DNA of 64,000 nt. Origin: Paenibacillus lentus (GTDB lineage: Bacteria; Bacillota; Bacilli; Paenibacillales; Paenibacillaceae). Under the pieces are notes generated by a model. The model searched no databases, had not been told where the DNA came from, and saw nothing but the letters and a program-made list of their open reading frames with translations. How positions within the stretch are numbered: the stretch's first letter is position 1; each line of letters starts with the position of its first letter. Below, piece by piece: positions 9,130-17,842 of this stretch. The stretch is from contig NZ_CP034248.1 in the NCBI RefSeq assembly GCF_003931855.1, forward strand, positions 1,922,001 to 1,986,000. The letters are read 5' to 3'. The position numbers were made by a program, and so were the translations under genes.

Positions 9130-9172
9130 GTATGACGCCGTGTCTTATGGCGGAGATGGAAAGGAAGTTATT

Positions 9173-9874
9173 GTGTTGGAACTGGAACCTCTTTATAAAA
9201 TCAAAGTCACCTGTGCCTATTGTGAGAAAGAGTTCTCTACTTCTCGGGTGAGGCCAAGCCTAAAGCGGGCCTTTCGGACGGATACTGATTTTTGCGGCTA
9301 TTACCGGGAGGAGAATCCGGATTATTATGTAGTGCGGATCTGCCCTTCCTGCGGATTTGCTTCTACGGAGAATTCACATCATCGATTGACAGAACATCAG
9401 CGTAAAGCATTCGAACAGAATATTAGCAATCGATTGGTGAAGCGAGATTATGGAGGCCGTAGAAGCTGGGAGAACGCGCTGGAGACATATAAGCTGGCAT
9501 TGCTTTGCGCACAGACGATTGGCGAGAAGGAAAGAATCATCGCAAGTTTGCTTCACCATATCGCCTGGTTGTATCGCTATCGTGAGGATCATGAGCAAGA
9601 GCAGCGCTTTTTAAAACATGCTCTGAATTCTTACATAAAAGTATACGAGAATGAGGGCGCTGGTGATAATGATGCCAGGTTGATGTATTTAATCGGTGAA
9701 TTGAACCGCAGAATTGGCGAAAATAATGAAGCTGTCAAATGGTTCGCAAGAGTTATCAATGACAAGAAAATTATGGATGCAGCCATGATTCGCGCCTGTC
9801 GGGAACAATGGGCACTGCTGCGGGAAGAAATGCAGAGCAAAGGGGAAGAGTTGACGGAAGAAGTAAAGGGATAG
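9173..9874 (+). CDS. DUF2225 domain protein with zinc-binding cysteines
   Basis: The ~233-residue protein opens with two CxxC pairs (TCAYCEKEF and ICPSCGFAS) that probably hold zinc, then a helical repeat region resembling TPR (LETYKLALLCAQTIGEKERIIASLLHHIAWLYR). This is the DUF2225 family, widespread in Bacillales with no proven role. GTG at 9173 sits after AAAGGAAG; a GTG at 9140 is the alternative. It follows the globin gene closely and ends before a symmetrical terminator. Confidence 0.82.
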   Translation: MLELEPLYKIKVTCAYCEKEFSTSRVRPSLKRAFRTDTDFCGYYREENPDYYVVRICPSCGFASTENSHHRLTEHQRKAFEQNISNRLVKRDYGGRRSWENALETYKLALLCAQTIGEKERIIASLLHHIAWLYRYREDHEQEQRFLKHALNSYIKVYENEGAGDNDARLMYLIGELNRRIGENNEAVKWFARVINDKKIMDAAMIRACREQWALLREEMQSKGEELTEEVKG

Positions 9875-9916
9875 TCTCGGAAGAATGGATAATTTCATGA
9901 TTGCGGGACAGAGCAA

Positions 9917-9952
9917 GGGGCCGTTCACATGAAAATGCGAACGGCCTCTTCT
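9917..9952. terminator. Bidirectional terminator
   Basis: GGCCGTTC (9919-9926) and GAACGGCC (9939-9946) form the stem, extended by CAT/ATG inside, followed by CTCTTCT. It separates the convergent DUF2225 gene and the minus-strand small-protein pair. Confidence 0.65.
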
Positions 9953-9975
9953 CGCCCGAGAGCTCATGGACTGTT

Positions 9976-10209
9976 TTATTTGCGGACGACCGTATCGGTC
10001 AATAAATAGTCCTGATCGCTATCCAGTAGCGTTAGTTTGTTCTTGCAGCAAGGAAAAACGAGCAGTTTCTTCTTGCCTTCATGGACATTCTGAACTTCAT
10101 GAGGCTTCATAGGGAGTAGGACGTTTTCTTGTCCGCAAAAAGGGCATTTTGGCACGTACACATCACCCATGATAATATCGTAAGGAAGCGCCTTTTCAAA
10201 AGGAATCAT
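9976..10209 (-). CDS. Small conserved-looking zinc-ribbon protein of unknown function
   Basis: The 77-residue product contains CPFCG and FPCCKNK, spaced like a small zinc ribbon, and otherwise basic residues. Its ATG overlaps the end of the yycC gene by four bases, which indicates translational coupling. I recognise no named family; the coupling to yycC is the main evidence that it is real. Confidence 0.65.
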   Translation of the reverse strand: MIPFEKALPYDIIMGDVYVPKCPFCGQENVLLPMKPHEVQNVHEGKKKLLVFPCCKNKLTLLDSDQDYLLTDTVVRK

Positions 10210-10382
10210 GAGGATGTACCGGAATTATTGGAAGATGGAGGATTTGCCGCTTCTTCCTTGGCGATTTCGGCGATTTTTTGCATTAATATATGCTGTGGCA
10301 TATGCATAAGGTGCTCAAGAGGCACCTTTAGTTTTTCGGCTAGTTTTACAGCAGTTTCCGGTGAGACTTGTAGTGGCTTCAT
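10206..10382 (-). CDS. yycC: YycC-like protein
   Basis: The 58-residue protein MKPLQVSPETAVKLAEKL followed by VPLEHLMHMPQHILMQKIAEIAKE matches the short YycC family of Bacillales, whose function is unknown. The start is the ATG at 10382 behind AGGAGGGG; upstream in-frame codons lack a ribosome site. It is the first gene of a two-gene minus-strand operon with a four-base overlap to the next gene. The Ser/Asn-rich C-terminus is poorly conserved. Confidence 0.8.
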   Translation of the reverse strand: MKPLQVSPETAVKLAEKLKVPLEHLMHMPQHILMQKIAEIAKEEAANPPSSNNSGTSS

Positions 10383-10470
10383 ATGATCCCCTCCTGTCGA
10401 TCTGGTTTCTATATCATACACTTATAATGCTAGTGGCATCAACATTGGCATGAGGAAAGGATGCGTATCC

Positions 10471-12273
10471 ATGGCACAATTGACAGATCCAGTACAACTG
10501 ACATGGGAGCTGGATTCTATTTTTACCGGAGGTTCTGCCTCGTCCGATTTTGAGGATTTCTTACAGCGGTTGCAGGCTGATATTTCAGCGTTGCATCGTG
10601 ATTTGCAGAATCACCATGCTCCTCAGAGCTTGGAGGATGCAGCGAGCCTAGATCCATTGATCAGCGGGGTGCAGAGCGCGGCTGCTAAAATTGTGGAGGC
10701 TGACAGCTTTGTAGCCTGCCTGACGGCAGAAAACCAACATGATAAGAAGGCAGTGCAGCTATCCGGCAAAGTAACCTCGTTGCGGGCTGCGTTTGAGAAC
10801 GTGATGACATTGTTTCAAAATCTGCTGCGAAATACGGAGGATGAACTATGGGAAAAATGGATGCTCCGTGAGCAGATTGCCCCGATTTCATTTGTACTGA
10901 GCGAAAAGCGTGATGCTGCCCGCGAGAAGCTGGCGCCAGAGCTGGAGAGTCTTGCTTCTGACTTGGCCATCGATGGTTATCATGGTTGGGGACAGCATTA
11001 TGATACCATCGTGTCGAAGGTGGCAGTACCATTCAAGGACGGAGACGGCAAGCTTACGTCCTTGTCTGTTGGCCAGGCTGCAAACAAGCTGGAGGACAGC
11101 AGCCGGGCGGTACGGGAAGAGACGTTTAAAAATTGGGAGCAGGCCTGGAGCGGGGTTGCGGATTATTGTGCCGATACACTTAATCGGCTGGCAGGTTTCC
11201 GAATTAAGCTTTATGAAAAACGAGGCTGGAATGATATTCTGAAGGAGCCGCTAGATATCAATCGAATGTCTCGGGCAACTCTGGACATGATGTGGCAGGT
11301 CATTGCGGAGAACAAACCGGTGTTTGTCGAGTATTTGAATCGAAAGGCCAAGCTTATGGGGGTGGATAAGCTCTCTTGGAGCGACCTGGAGGCCCCAATC
11401 GGCGAATCTGCAGGCAAAATCACCTATGATGCTGCTGCGGACGAAATCGTCAAACAGTTCCGCAACTTTAGTCCGAAGCTGGCGGATTTCTCGGCGGAGG
11501 CCTTTAATAAACGTTGGATCGAAGCCGAGGATCGCCCGGGCAAGCGCCCAGGAGGCTTTTGTACCTCGCTTCCGGTTAGCCAGCAGACGCGCATCTTTAT
11601 GACCTTTGGCGGTACGGTTTCTAATGTTTCCACGCTGGCTCACGAGCTGGGACATGCGTATCACCAATACCTTATGGATGAGCTGCCGCAATTCAATCAG
11701 GATTATGCGATGAACGTTGCCGAAACGGCTTCCACTTTTGCAGAAATGATCGTTGCGGATGCACTCGTAAAGAATGCTGCGGACGACAAGCAAAAGCTGA
11801 GCTTGCTGGCTGATAAAATTGGGAGCAGCATCAGCTTTTTCATGAACATTCATGCTCGCTTCCTGTTTGAGACGCGTTTCTATGAGCGAAGAAAGCATGG
11901 GGCGCTAAGTGCGGATGAGTTGTCCGTACTGATGGAGGAAGCTCAGCGTGAGGCATATCAAGGGGCGTTGGCCTCTTATCACCCTCACTTCTGGGCATCG
12001 AAGCTGCATTTCTATATTACTGATGTGCCGTTCTATAATTTCCCTTATACGTTCGGATATATGTTCAGCACAGGGCTGTACGCGAGAGCTCAGCGTGAGG
12101 GAGAGGGCTTTGCTGCGAAATATGATGCCTTACTGCAGGATACGGGACGGATGACGGTGGAGGAGCTGGCCAGCAAGCATCTGGGAGTCGATCTGACCAA
12201 ACCCGATTTCTGGCGCGAGGCCATGTCCGTAGCGGTAGCCGATGTAGAGGCGTTCTTAAAATTGACGGAATAA
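10471..12273 (+). CDS. pepF: M3 family oligoendopeptidase (PepF type)
   Basis: This 600-residue cytosolic zinc peptidase degrades oligopeptides. The HExxH zinc motif is HELGHAYHQ with H391, E392 and H395, and the third ligand Glu lies in NVAETASTFAEM ~25 residues later. The N-terminal helical domain and length match PepF/M3 oligoendopeptidases. ATG at 10471 is preferred over the ATG at 10450 because AGGAAAGG lies between them. It is monocistronic, ending at a strong terminator. Confidence 0.93.
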   Translation: MAQLTDPVQLTWELDSIFTGGSASSDFEDFLQRLQADISALHRDLQNHHAPQSLEDAASLDPLISGVQSAAAKIVEADSFVACLTAENQHDKKAVQLSGKVTSLRAAFENVMTLFQNLLRNTEDELWEKWMLREQIAPISFVLSEKRDAAREKLAPELESLASDLAIDGYHGWGQHYDTIVSKVAVPFKDGDGKLTSLSVGQAANKLEDSSRAVREETFKNWEQAWSGVADYCADTLNRLAGFRIKLYEKRGWNDILKEPLDINRMSRATLDMMWQVIAENKPVFVEYLNRKAKLMGVDKLSWSDLEAPIGESAGKITYDAAADEIVKQFRNFSPKLADFSAEAFNKRWIEAEDRPGKRPGGFCTSLPVSQQTRIFMTFGGTVSNVSTLAHELGHAYHQYLMDELPQFNQDYAMNVAETASTFAEMIVADALVKNAADDKQKLSLLADKIGSSISFFMNIHARFLFETRFYERRKHGALSADELSVLMEEAQREAYQGALASYHPHFWASKLHFYITDVPFYNFPYTFGYMFSTGLYARAQREGEGFAAKYDALLQDTGRMTVEELASKHLGVDLTKPDFWREAMSVAVADVEAFLKLTE

Positions 12274-12276
12274 ATA

Positions 12277-12312
12277 AGAGGCAGGACTTCCATTGGAAGT
12301 TCTGCCTCTTTG
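12277..12312 (+). terminator. Terminator after pepF
   Basis: A perfect 15-bp stem (AGAGGCAGGACTTCC at 12277-12291 with its complement at 12295-12309) with a three-base loop is followed by TTTG. Confidence 0.85.
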
Positions 12313-12595
12313 ATTAGGAGATAGGTACAAAGGACTATTTCCGGAGTGAGAGTTGTTATGAATCATAGAAGCCGATGCAAATTATGTCAGTTGGTACATA
12401 CCAGAGCTATGTGCGTTTTTCCAGTTTTAATAGGCGAAAATAACTTTGCACACCAGCGGCAATTAACTCCTGAAACCCTTGGGAAATAGAAGAAAAACGC
12501 TGTCGCAAAAGTGTGCATTTTGGCGAATGATTTATTTTAAACCTGTTGAAAAATATATATACATAGTAATAAATAACCAATTTTGTTTTATATTG
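12313..12595 (+). other. Gene-free stretch with an imperfect inverted repeat
   Basis: No convincing gene was seen. TGCACACCAGCG (12447-12458) can pair with CGCTG (12498-12502) and GTGTGCA (12511-12517), separated by an eight-base bulge, and is followed by TTTTGG. A 43-codon frame from ATG 12358 after GGAGTGAG overlaps it but shows no family resemblance. The stretch turns AT-rich from ~12525 toward the promoter of the next gene. Confidence 0.35.
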
Positions 12596-12624
12596 TTGAT
12601 CGACTAGTCATATTGGAATATAAT
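12596..12624 (+). promoter_or_regulatory. SigA-type promoter for the gene at 12673
   Basis: TTGATC (12596-12601) and TATAAT (12619-12624) are separated by 17 bases and lie about 50 bases before the start codon, which has AAGGGAGG in front. Confidence 0.65.
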
Positions 12625-12672
12625 GAGGCGTAAGCCCTATAAAAGGGAATCATATGGGAAGGGAGGGTGGAT

Positions 12673-13083
12673 ATGCTGAAGACGGACCAGCTTTCACTTG
12701 CCAGGCAGGTTGACATGGTGTTTAAAGAGCTCGAAGAAGAATTATCCGGTATGACTTCGGGGACTGTGTTTATTCAAATTCGTAATAACGCCATTGGAAA
12801 ATTCGGTATCCGCCATAATCCGATTGCAGGTCGTAACGGACAAATGTCTGAGGAGGATAGAGGATTAACGAATCAACAGTTGAAATCGTTTAAAGCGATG
12901 GCTATTGAAGCTTTGAAGTTCAAGCGTTATTGGACACATGGAGAAATCAGTTATGAGTTTGCCCTACGGCAGGATAAGATCATTGTAGATGCTATTCTCG
13001 AGTCTAATTATAATATGGCAAATTTAATGATACAGCGTTATTCAAGAAAGGAATCAGCAAGTATATATCATGATATTTCATAA
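12673..13083 (+). CDS. Conserved-looking protein of unknown function
   Basis: This 136-residue soluble protein is preceded by a good promoter and ribosome site, which supports a real gene. It is predicted mostly helical at the N-terminus (LSLARQVDMVFKELEEELSG), with a central segment GTVFIQIRNNAIGKFGIRHNPI that looks like beta strands and a C-terminal half rich in aromatic and basic residues. No signal peptide, membrane segment or metal motif is visible. I cannot assign a family. Confidence 0.7.
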   Translation: MLKTDQLSLARQVDMVFKELEEELSGMTSGTVFIQIRNNAIGKFGIRHNPIAGRNGQMSEEDRGLTNQQLKSFKAMAIEALKFKRYWTHGEISYEFALRQDKIIVDAILESNYNMANLMIQRYSRKESASIYHDIS

Positions 13084-13111
13084 TTTTTATGATCAATATG
13101 GACAAAATGGA

Positions 13112-13154
13112 ATAAAGGCAGGCGATCTACTTGATGCAGACCGCCTGCCTTCTT
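13112..13154. terminator. Bidirectional terminator
   Basis: AGGCAGGCGATCT (13116-13128) pairs with AGACCGCCTGCCT (13138-13150) with one mismatch. T-rich tails lie on both sides (TTCTT on the plus strand, TTTATT on the minus strand), serving the convergent unknown gene and the SASP gene. Confidence 0.8.
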
Positions 13155-13177
13155 ATCGGTTGAATAAAACCTGCAAA

Positions 13178-13405
13178 TTACTGGTTAGAACGACCCGACA
13201 GTTGCTGTTCAGCGATTTGAACAAGACGTTTTGTAATATAGCCCCCTAGAGAGCCGGTTTCGCGGGAAGTATAGTTACCGTAGTAACCATCTTGTGGAAT
13301 TTGAACGCCCAGTTCTTGTGCAGCTTCATATTTCAGCTGCTGCAGTGCAGCGTTCGCTTGAGGAACGACAAGGTTGTTGGAACGGCTTCCGCGTTGGTTT
13401 GCCAT
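13178..13405 (-). CDS. Alpha/beta-type small acid-soluble spore protein
   Basis: The 75-residue protein MANQRGSRSNNLVVPQANAA has the SASP body LKYEAAQELG, where the GPR protease cuts between E and A/L-type residues, and the C-terminal GSLGGYITKRLVQIAEQQL DNA-binding helix. SASPs coat spore DNA, protecting it from UV and heat, and are degraded at germination. ATG at 13405 follows AAAGGAGGTG at ideal spacing. Expression is expected from SigG in the forespore; no promoter was assigned with confidence. Confidence 0.95.
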   Translation of the reverse strand: MANQRGSRSNNLVVPQANAALQQLKYEAAQELGVQIPQDGYYGNYTSRETGSLGGYITKRLVQIAEQQLSGRSNQ

Positions 13406-13506
13406 GTTTGTCACCTCCTTTGCCTTTGTGAATTTAGTATGGATTCCATGAGCGAAAATATGCAGTCTTCAATCTTTCTATATCATTGGTAATTATTTCA
13501 ACGCAA

Positions 13507-13538
13507 AACAAGCAATCCTCCATTGAGAATTGCTTGTT
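13507..13538 (-). terminator. Terminator after the aldose 1-epimerase-like gene
   Basis: AACAAGCAAT (13507-13516) pairs with ATTGCTTGTT (13529-13538). On the minus strand the stem is followed by TTTTGCG, downstream of the epimerase-like gene. Confidence 0.65.
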
Positions 13539-13583
13539 ACAATTATAGGGCTATCGATTGTTCTCGCAGCTTGAATTTGGTGA

Positions 13584-14558
13584 TTAGGTAGAGCTTGGAT
13601 AGATCATTTCTAACTGCAGGTTAAGCTCCAAGGTCTGTGCGGGCTTAAGTTCAATCAGTCCCGTAACCTCGTTTGGCAACCCTGAGTTTGGAGCGTCCGG
13701 CAGCCAGGTGTATGGCTCAATGCAAAGAAACTGATCTGCCTCTCCCTTCGTATATAGCACCCAATGTTTGAAATAAGCAGGATCTGCAGAGTATATCAGT
13801 CCGTATCCATCATTATGCATTAACGTTGCTTGTACGGGGTTGTTGCCGATCTGAAACATGGTATCGAAATTCGTTCCTTGAAGATTCATGCCTGTGATTA
13901 ATTGCTCGAGTTCACCCAGCGGCGTGATTTCGCCCGTAGTGATCAGTTCTTCGTCCAAATCATATTTTCCCGAAACGGGAAGTGTAATGGTCCACTTGTC
14001 AGGTTCGCCGTCCAATAGGAACCAGGTATGCAGGCCAAGGCCGAAAGGAGCAGGCTGATCTCCTAAATGATGGATCTTAAACGTCTGTTGTAGTTTGGCG
14101 CCTTGAAGACGTAAGGTCATTTCAAGCTTGAGCGGAACTGGAAACTGCCTGATCCACTGAGGGTCATCCGTAGTTTTGAACTCCGTTGTGATCGTGCAGC
14201 CCTCATCGTCTTCTTCAATATCGCTAACGCACCAGGCTTGTGTACGGTGAAGACCGTGGATGTGGTTGTCATTGGCTGTATTGACGTCAAACTGGTATTC
14301 TTGTTCTGCATAAGTGAATTTCCCTCTGCGAATTCGACCTGGGGGGATTAACAGAGGAATCCCGAAGTGATATGGCTTTTGCAAATAGAAATCGAGCTCA
14401 CTCTCATCTGGGCGGCGAAGTACATCGCGTTGCTGGATATGATCCCGTATACTAATGACATTATTGCCAAGGCGGGGCAGCAGCGTGACATCAAGCTCGC
14501 GGCTATGTAACGTATAAGTATCGTAACCGTTCCATTGCCCTTTGGTCACTTTTTTCAT
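13584..14558 (-). CDS. Aldose 1-epimerase family protein
   Basis: The 324-residue protein has the galactose mutarotase-like beta-sandwich pattern: RLGNNVISIRD near the N-terminus, FGIPLLIPPGRI, the catalytic-type His in HIHGLHR, GLHTWF, and a C-terminal FLCIEPYT containing the expected acidic residue. Members interconvert sugar anomers; some act on hexose phosphates. The frame runs open another 89 codons upstream, but ATG 14558 follows AAAAGGAGC and the upstream extension is not conserved-looking. It stands alone between terminators, so the sugar cannot be inferred from context. Confidence 0.88.
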   Translation of the reverse strand: MKKVTKGQWNGYDTYTLHSRELDVTLLPRLGNNVISIRDHIQQRDVLRRPDESELDFYLQKPYHFGIPLLIPPGRIRRGKFTYAEQEYQFDVNTANDNHIHGLHRTQAWCVSDIEEDDEGCTITTEFKTTDDPQWIRQFPVPLKLEMTLRLQGAKLQQTFKIHHLGDQPAPFGLGLHTWFLLDGEPDKWTITLPVSGKYDLDEELITTGEITPLGELEQLITGMNLQGTNFDTMFQIGNNPVQATLMHNDGYGLIYSADPAYFKHWVLYTKGEADQFLCIEPYTWLPDAPNSGLPNEVTGLIELKPAQTLELNLQLEMIYPSST

Positions 14559-14642
14559 ATCGATGCTCCTTTTCCCACAAATAATCGAAATCGAACAACT
14601 AGCTTTATCATAACACTTTTTCTTGGGGACGAAAAACGGAAG

Positions 14643-14672
14643 TTGACATTGCAACTGCACGAGAAGTATGAT
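14643..14672 (+). promoter_or_regulatory. Promoter of the trpS T-box leader
   Basis: A consensus TTGACA (14643-14648) is followed after 18 bases by TATGAT (14667-14672), just upstream of the T-box RNA. Confidence 0.75.
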
Positions 14673-14689
14673 TGGACATATAAAATTAA

Positions 14690-14973
14690 CATGTAAAAGC
14701 GATGAAAGGGATAAGTAAGCGAAGCGGACTTCTCTTAGCAGAAAGCTGGTGGGTGATGCGAACCAGCGAGGTTGCTTAGGCCGAATGGACCCTGGAGTGC
14801 CGAGCGTAACAGATAGAAGCAACAATCTATCCTAATAAGCCGGCCGGCTTGCTCCACGTTACGGAGGATAAAGGCTAAGATACGACTTAGATCTATTATG
14901 CGGTAAATACGCTATTATCTTGGTAAATAAGGGTGGCACCACGGTCTCACGTCCCTTTCTGGGCGTGGGATTT
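14690..14973 (+). ncRNA. T-box leader responding to uncharged tRNA-Trp
   Basis: The T-box sequence GGGTGGCACCACG at 14931-14943 is unmistakable. It is followed by a terminator hairpin (CACGTCC...GGGCGTGGGA) with TTTTTT ending near 14973. Upstream, Stem I elements AAGTAAGCG and the GGTGATGCGAACC loop are visible. The specifier position reads GAATGGAC, giving the Trp codon TGG at 14786-14788. Uncharged tRNA-Trp should stabilise the antiterminator and switch on trpS. Confidence 0.92.
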
Positions 14974-15070
14974 TTTGCGTTCTGTTTGTGTCCTGATGGC
15001 AAAAATTATGATAAGAGGCAAGTGGCGTATAGAAGCGATTTTTTTACAAAAAATAAGGAGGATGTTAAAC

Positions 15071-16054
15071 ATGAAAAAAGTTCTTTCCGGCATTCAGCCC
15101 AGTGGTAAATTGACATTAGGAAACTATATTGGCGCCCTAAAAAACTTCGTCAAGCTGCAGCATGAGTATTTGTGTAATTTTATGGTGGTCGATCTTCATG
15201 CGATTACAGTTCCTCAAGATCCCGCTGCTCTGCGTGAGCAATCTGAAGAGGCAGCCGCATTATTTGTAGCGGCGGGTATCGATCCCTCCAAGGCAAATGT
15301 CTATATGCAGTCCCATGTTCGTCAGCATGCTCAGTTGGGATGGATTCTGACGACGCTAACAAATATGGGCGAGCTTGAACGAATGACGCAATTTAAAGAT
15401 AAGTCCGAGGGCAAGGAATCGATCGGTGCCGGTTTGTTCGTGTATCCATCGCTTATGGCAGCGGATATTCTCGTCTACAATGCTGATTTGGTACCGGTCG
15501 GCGAGGATCAGAAGCAGCATCTGGAACTAACCCGCGATCTAGCGCATCGCTTCAACCATCGCTACGGCGAATATTTCACGATTCCAGAGCCGTATATTCC
15601 AGAGGTGGGGGCACGCATTATGTCCTTGGATGATGCCTCTAAGAAAATGAGTAAAAGTAACCCCAACCCAGGCAGCTATATTTCACTATTGGACCCGCCG
15701 GCCGATATTCGTAAAAAAATCAGCCGCGCGACGACCGACTCCGGCAGTGAAGTAAGATTCGATCCGGCGAACAAGCCCGAGATCAGCAATCTCATTACAA
15801 TCTACAGCCAATGCGCGGAAATTTCAGTGGCTGAAGTGGAGCGGCTCTATGAAGGCAAGATGTATGGAGCCTTCAAGAAGGATTTGGCAGAGGTCGTGGT
15901 CGGTGTTATTGAGCCGCTGCAGCAGCGGTACCGTGAAATCCGGGAATCCGGCGAAATTTTCGATATATTGGCTCAAGGGGCAGAGAGAGCTTCGGAAATG
16001 GCGGAACAGACATTGGTGGATGTACAGCGGATGTTGGGATTCATTACGAAATAA
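15071..16054 (+). CDS. trpS: Tryptophan--tRNA ligase
   Basis: This class I synthetase of 327 residues charges tRNA-Trp. GIQPSGKLTLGNYIGAL carries the HIGH-equivalent motif and KMSKS is exact at 192-196. The start ATG at 15071 follows AAGGAGG; the open frame further upstream crosses the T-box terminator and is not coding. Expression is controlled by the T-box leader upstream, and the gene ends at a strong terminator, so it is monocistronic. Confidence 0.97.
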   Translation: MKKVLSGIQPSGKLTLGNYIGALKNFVKLQHEYLCNFMVVDLHAITVPQDPAALREQSEEAAALFVAAGIDPSKANVYMQSHVRQHAQLGWILTTLTNMGELERMTQFKDKSEGKESIGAGLFVYPSLMAADILVYNADLVPVGEDQKQHLELTRDLAHRFNHRYGEYFTIPEPYIPEVGARIMSLDDASKKMSKSNPNPGSYISLLDPPADIRKKISRATTDSGSEVRFDPANKPEISNLITIYSQCAEISVAEVERLYEGKMYGAFKKDLAEVVVGVIEPLQQRYREIRESGEIFDILAQGAERASEMAEQTLVDVQRMLGFITK

Positions 16055-16078
16055 GCGATGGATTAGTCTAAGTATGGG

Positions 16079-16106
16079 AACCCGGATGAAATATCCGGGT
16101 TTTTTG
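16079..16106 (+). terminator. Terminator after trpS
   Basis: AACCCGGAT (16079-16087) pairs with ATCCGGGTT (16093-16101), followed by TTTTT. Confidence 0.9.
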
Positions 16107-16154
16107 TGTTCCTCGTCACTGAATTGTCATAATAACTTGATTAATATGTAACGT

Positions 16155-16184
16155 TTGTCAGAGACTTCGTGGTTTTGATATGAT
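16155..16184 (+). promoter_or_regulatory. Promoter for ctaB
   Basis: TTGTCA (16155-16160) and TATGAT (16179-16184) are 18 bases apart, about 80 bases before the ctaB start, which itself has AGGAGGAAG in front. Confidence 0.65.
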
Positions 16185-16263
16185 AAAGTTTATAGCGTAA
16201 AGGTGTTTTTATAGAAATTTATTTGGATTTTATATATATAAGCATAGGAGGAAGATATAACGC

Positions 16264-17202
16264 ATGGAAAAACCACTTGGTTATTCTGCTCCATCGGATT
16301 CCCCTGCGTTGTCCGTGAGACCAACTCCTCCGGGAGAAACGGCAACATGGAAAGATTTCATTGCTTTGACGAAGCCGGGCATTATCCGTTCGAATGTGAT
16401 CGCGACTTTTGCTGGGTTTTGGCTGGCTTCTCAATGGAATTTGCAATACGGGAAATTAATTTGGACAATATTGGGTACCGTTCTTGTAATGGCTTCATCT
16501 TGTGTATTGAATAATTATTTCGATCGTGACTTCGACATGAAGATGGAGCGGACGAAGCAACGGGCTTTGCCTACCGGTAAGTTGTCACCGACGGTTGTAC
16601 TGTGGTACGGGATTATTCTTGGCATATTGGGATTAACGGCCTTGTTCAGCTTCTCTGGGTTACTGGCTGGACTGTTTGGCATAGTAGGGATGTTTGTATA
16701 CGTTGTTGTCTATACTTTGTGGCTGAAGCGCACGTCAACCTGGAGTACTTCAGTTGGTGCAATTTCAGGCGCAATGCCTCCGGTAATCGGCTATGTGGCT
16801 GTTACAGGCAAAATTGATTTAGGGGCATGGCTATTGTTTGCTTTATTGTTCCTATGGCAGCCTCCACACTTTTGGGCGCTCGGCATTCGTCGGGTAGAAG
16901 AATACAGGGCAGCAGGATATCCGCTTCTTCCAGTCGTAAAAGGTATTCTAAGAACTAAACTGCAAATGATTCCTTATCTTGTTCTATTGCTACCCATACC
17001 TATATTATTGTACGTTTACGGATATACCGGGATATGGTTCATGATTATCGGCGAAGTATTGTCCATAGTATGGCTGTACATGGCGCTGAAAGGCATCCGC
17101 TCACAGGATAATGATGCTTGGGCGAAGAGAGTCTTTATATTCTCCGTGAACTATTTAACGATCAGCCTGATCGTGATGATTTTGGATACAGTACGGATTT
17201 GA
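16264..17202 (+). CDS. ctaB: Protoheme IX farnesyltransferase (heme O synthase)
   Basis: This UbiA-family membrane prenyltransferase (312 aa, about nine helices) makes heme O from heme B and farnesyl diphosphate. The first Asp-rich motif NNYFDRDFDMKM (from about residue 81) and KRTSTWSTSVGAISGAMPP, with the second conserved loop, are present. The next gene encodes a SCO-type copper chaperone 35 bases downstream, so the pair likely serves cytochrome oxidase assembly. Heme A synthase (ctaA) is encoded 19 kb away at 35429, unlike the adjacent ctaA/ctaB of B. subtilis. Confidence 0.95.
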   Translation: MEKPLGYSAPSDSPALSVRPTPPGETATWKDFIALTKPGIIRSNVIATFAGFWLASQWNLQYGKLIWTILGTVLVMASSCVLNNYFDRDFDMKMERTKQRALPTGKLSPTVVLWYGIILGILGLTALFSFSGLLAGLFGIVGMFVYVVVYTLWLKRTSTWSTSVGAISGAMPPVIGYVAVTGKIDLGAWLLFALLFLWQPPHFWALGIRRVEEYRAAGYPLLPVVKGILRTKLQMIPYLVLLLPIPILLYVYGYTGIWFMIIGEVLSIVWLYMALKGIRSQDNDAWAKRVFIFSVNYLTISLIVMILDTVRI

Positions 17203-17237
17203 TGATTGGATAGCGATGTTACGCTGGAGGCACTGGA

Positions 17238-17837
17238 ATGACTCTGTTTAAAAAGTATAAATGGACATGGATGATCCTGGTGATTTGCGTCGTGCTGGCA
17301 GGTTACTTGCTGTGGAACTCCTTTGCTAAACCGAAGCTACCCGTCATCGGCACGGTTGCGCCTTTTACGCTGGAGAATTTGGACGGTAAGCAGGTGACGT
17401 TAGAGGATACGAACGGCAAGGTGAGGCTGTTCTACTTCTTCTTCTCTAACTGTCCCGATGTATGTCCGGTGACTACCTTGAGACTTTCCCAAGTGCAAGA
17501 TGAACTGAAGGAGAAGGGCTTGTTTGAGAAGGATGTAACGCTTGTGTCGATTACCTTTGATCCGGAAAGAGATACGCAAGAGCGGCTTAAGGAGTTTGGC
17601 GATAAATTCAAGGCGGATTATTCGGGCTGGTATTTCCTGCGGGGAGAACAGGGGAAGGTTATCGATCTGGCGATGAATTCTTTTAAAATTCTGGTGAACC
17701 AGGACAAAGAAGGCAATTTTGTGCATATGGATCTCATTGGGCTCGTTGACCGGAAGGGGAATATACGTGAAATGTTGTATCCCGACGCAACGGCGGAGGA
17801 AATTGCAGGTGTCGTTGCGCGGTTAGCGAAGGAATAA
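17238..17837 (+). CDS. SCO1/SenC family copper chaperone/thiol protein
   Basis: The 199-residue protein has an N-terminal membrane anchor (~residues 10-28) and a thioredoxin-like domain outside the membrane. The copper/thiol motif CPDVCP supplies C72 and C76, and a histidine in NFVHMDLIG is the likely third ligand. SCO proteins (YpmQ in B. subtilis) help build the CuA centre of cytochrome c oxidase. It shares a short gap with ctaB, supporting a common role. ATG follows GAGGCACTGGA. Confidence 0.9.
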   Translation: MTLFKKYKWTWMILVICVVLAGYLLWNSFAKPKLPVIGTVAPFTLENLDGKQVTLEDTNGKVRLFYFFFSNCPDVCPVTTLRLSQVQDELKEKGLFEKDVTLVSITFDPERDTQERLKEFGDKFKADYSGWYFLRGEQGKVIDLAMNSFKILVNQDKEGNFVHMDLIGLVDRKGNIREMLYPDATAEEIAGVVARLAKE

Positions 17838-17842
17838 GGAGT

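Noticed and set aside
12358..12489. 43-codon frame starting after GGAGTGAG
   Set aside because: Content is not protein-like, it crosses the inverted repeat, and no family resemblance is visible.
14559..15070. Open frames across the T-box leader on both strands
   Set aside because: They run through conserved RNA elements and the leader terminator; the real trpS start is at 15071.
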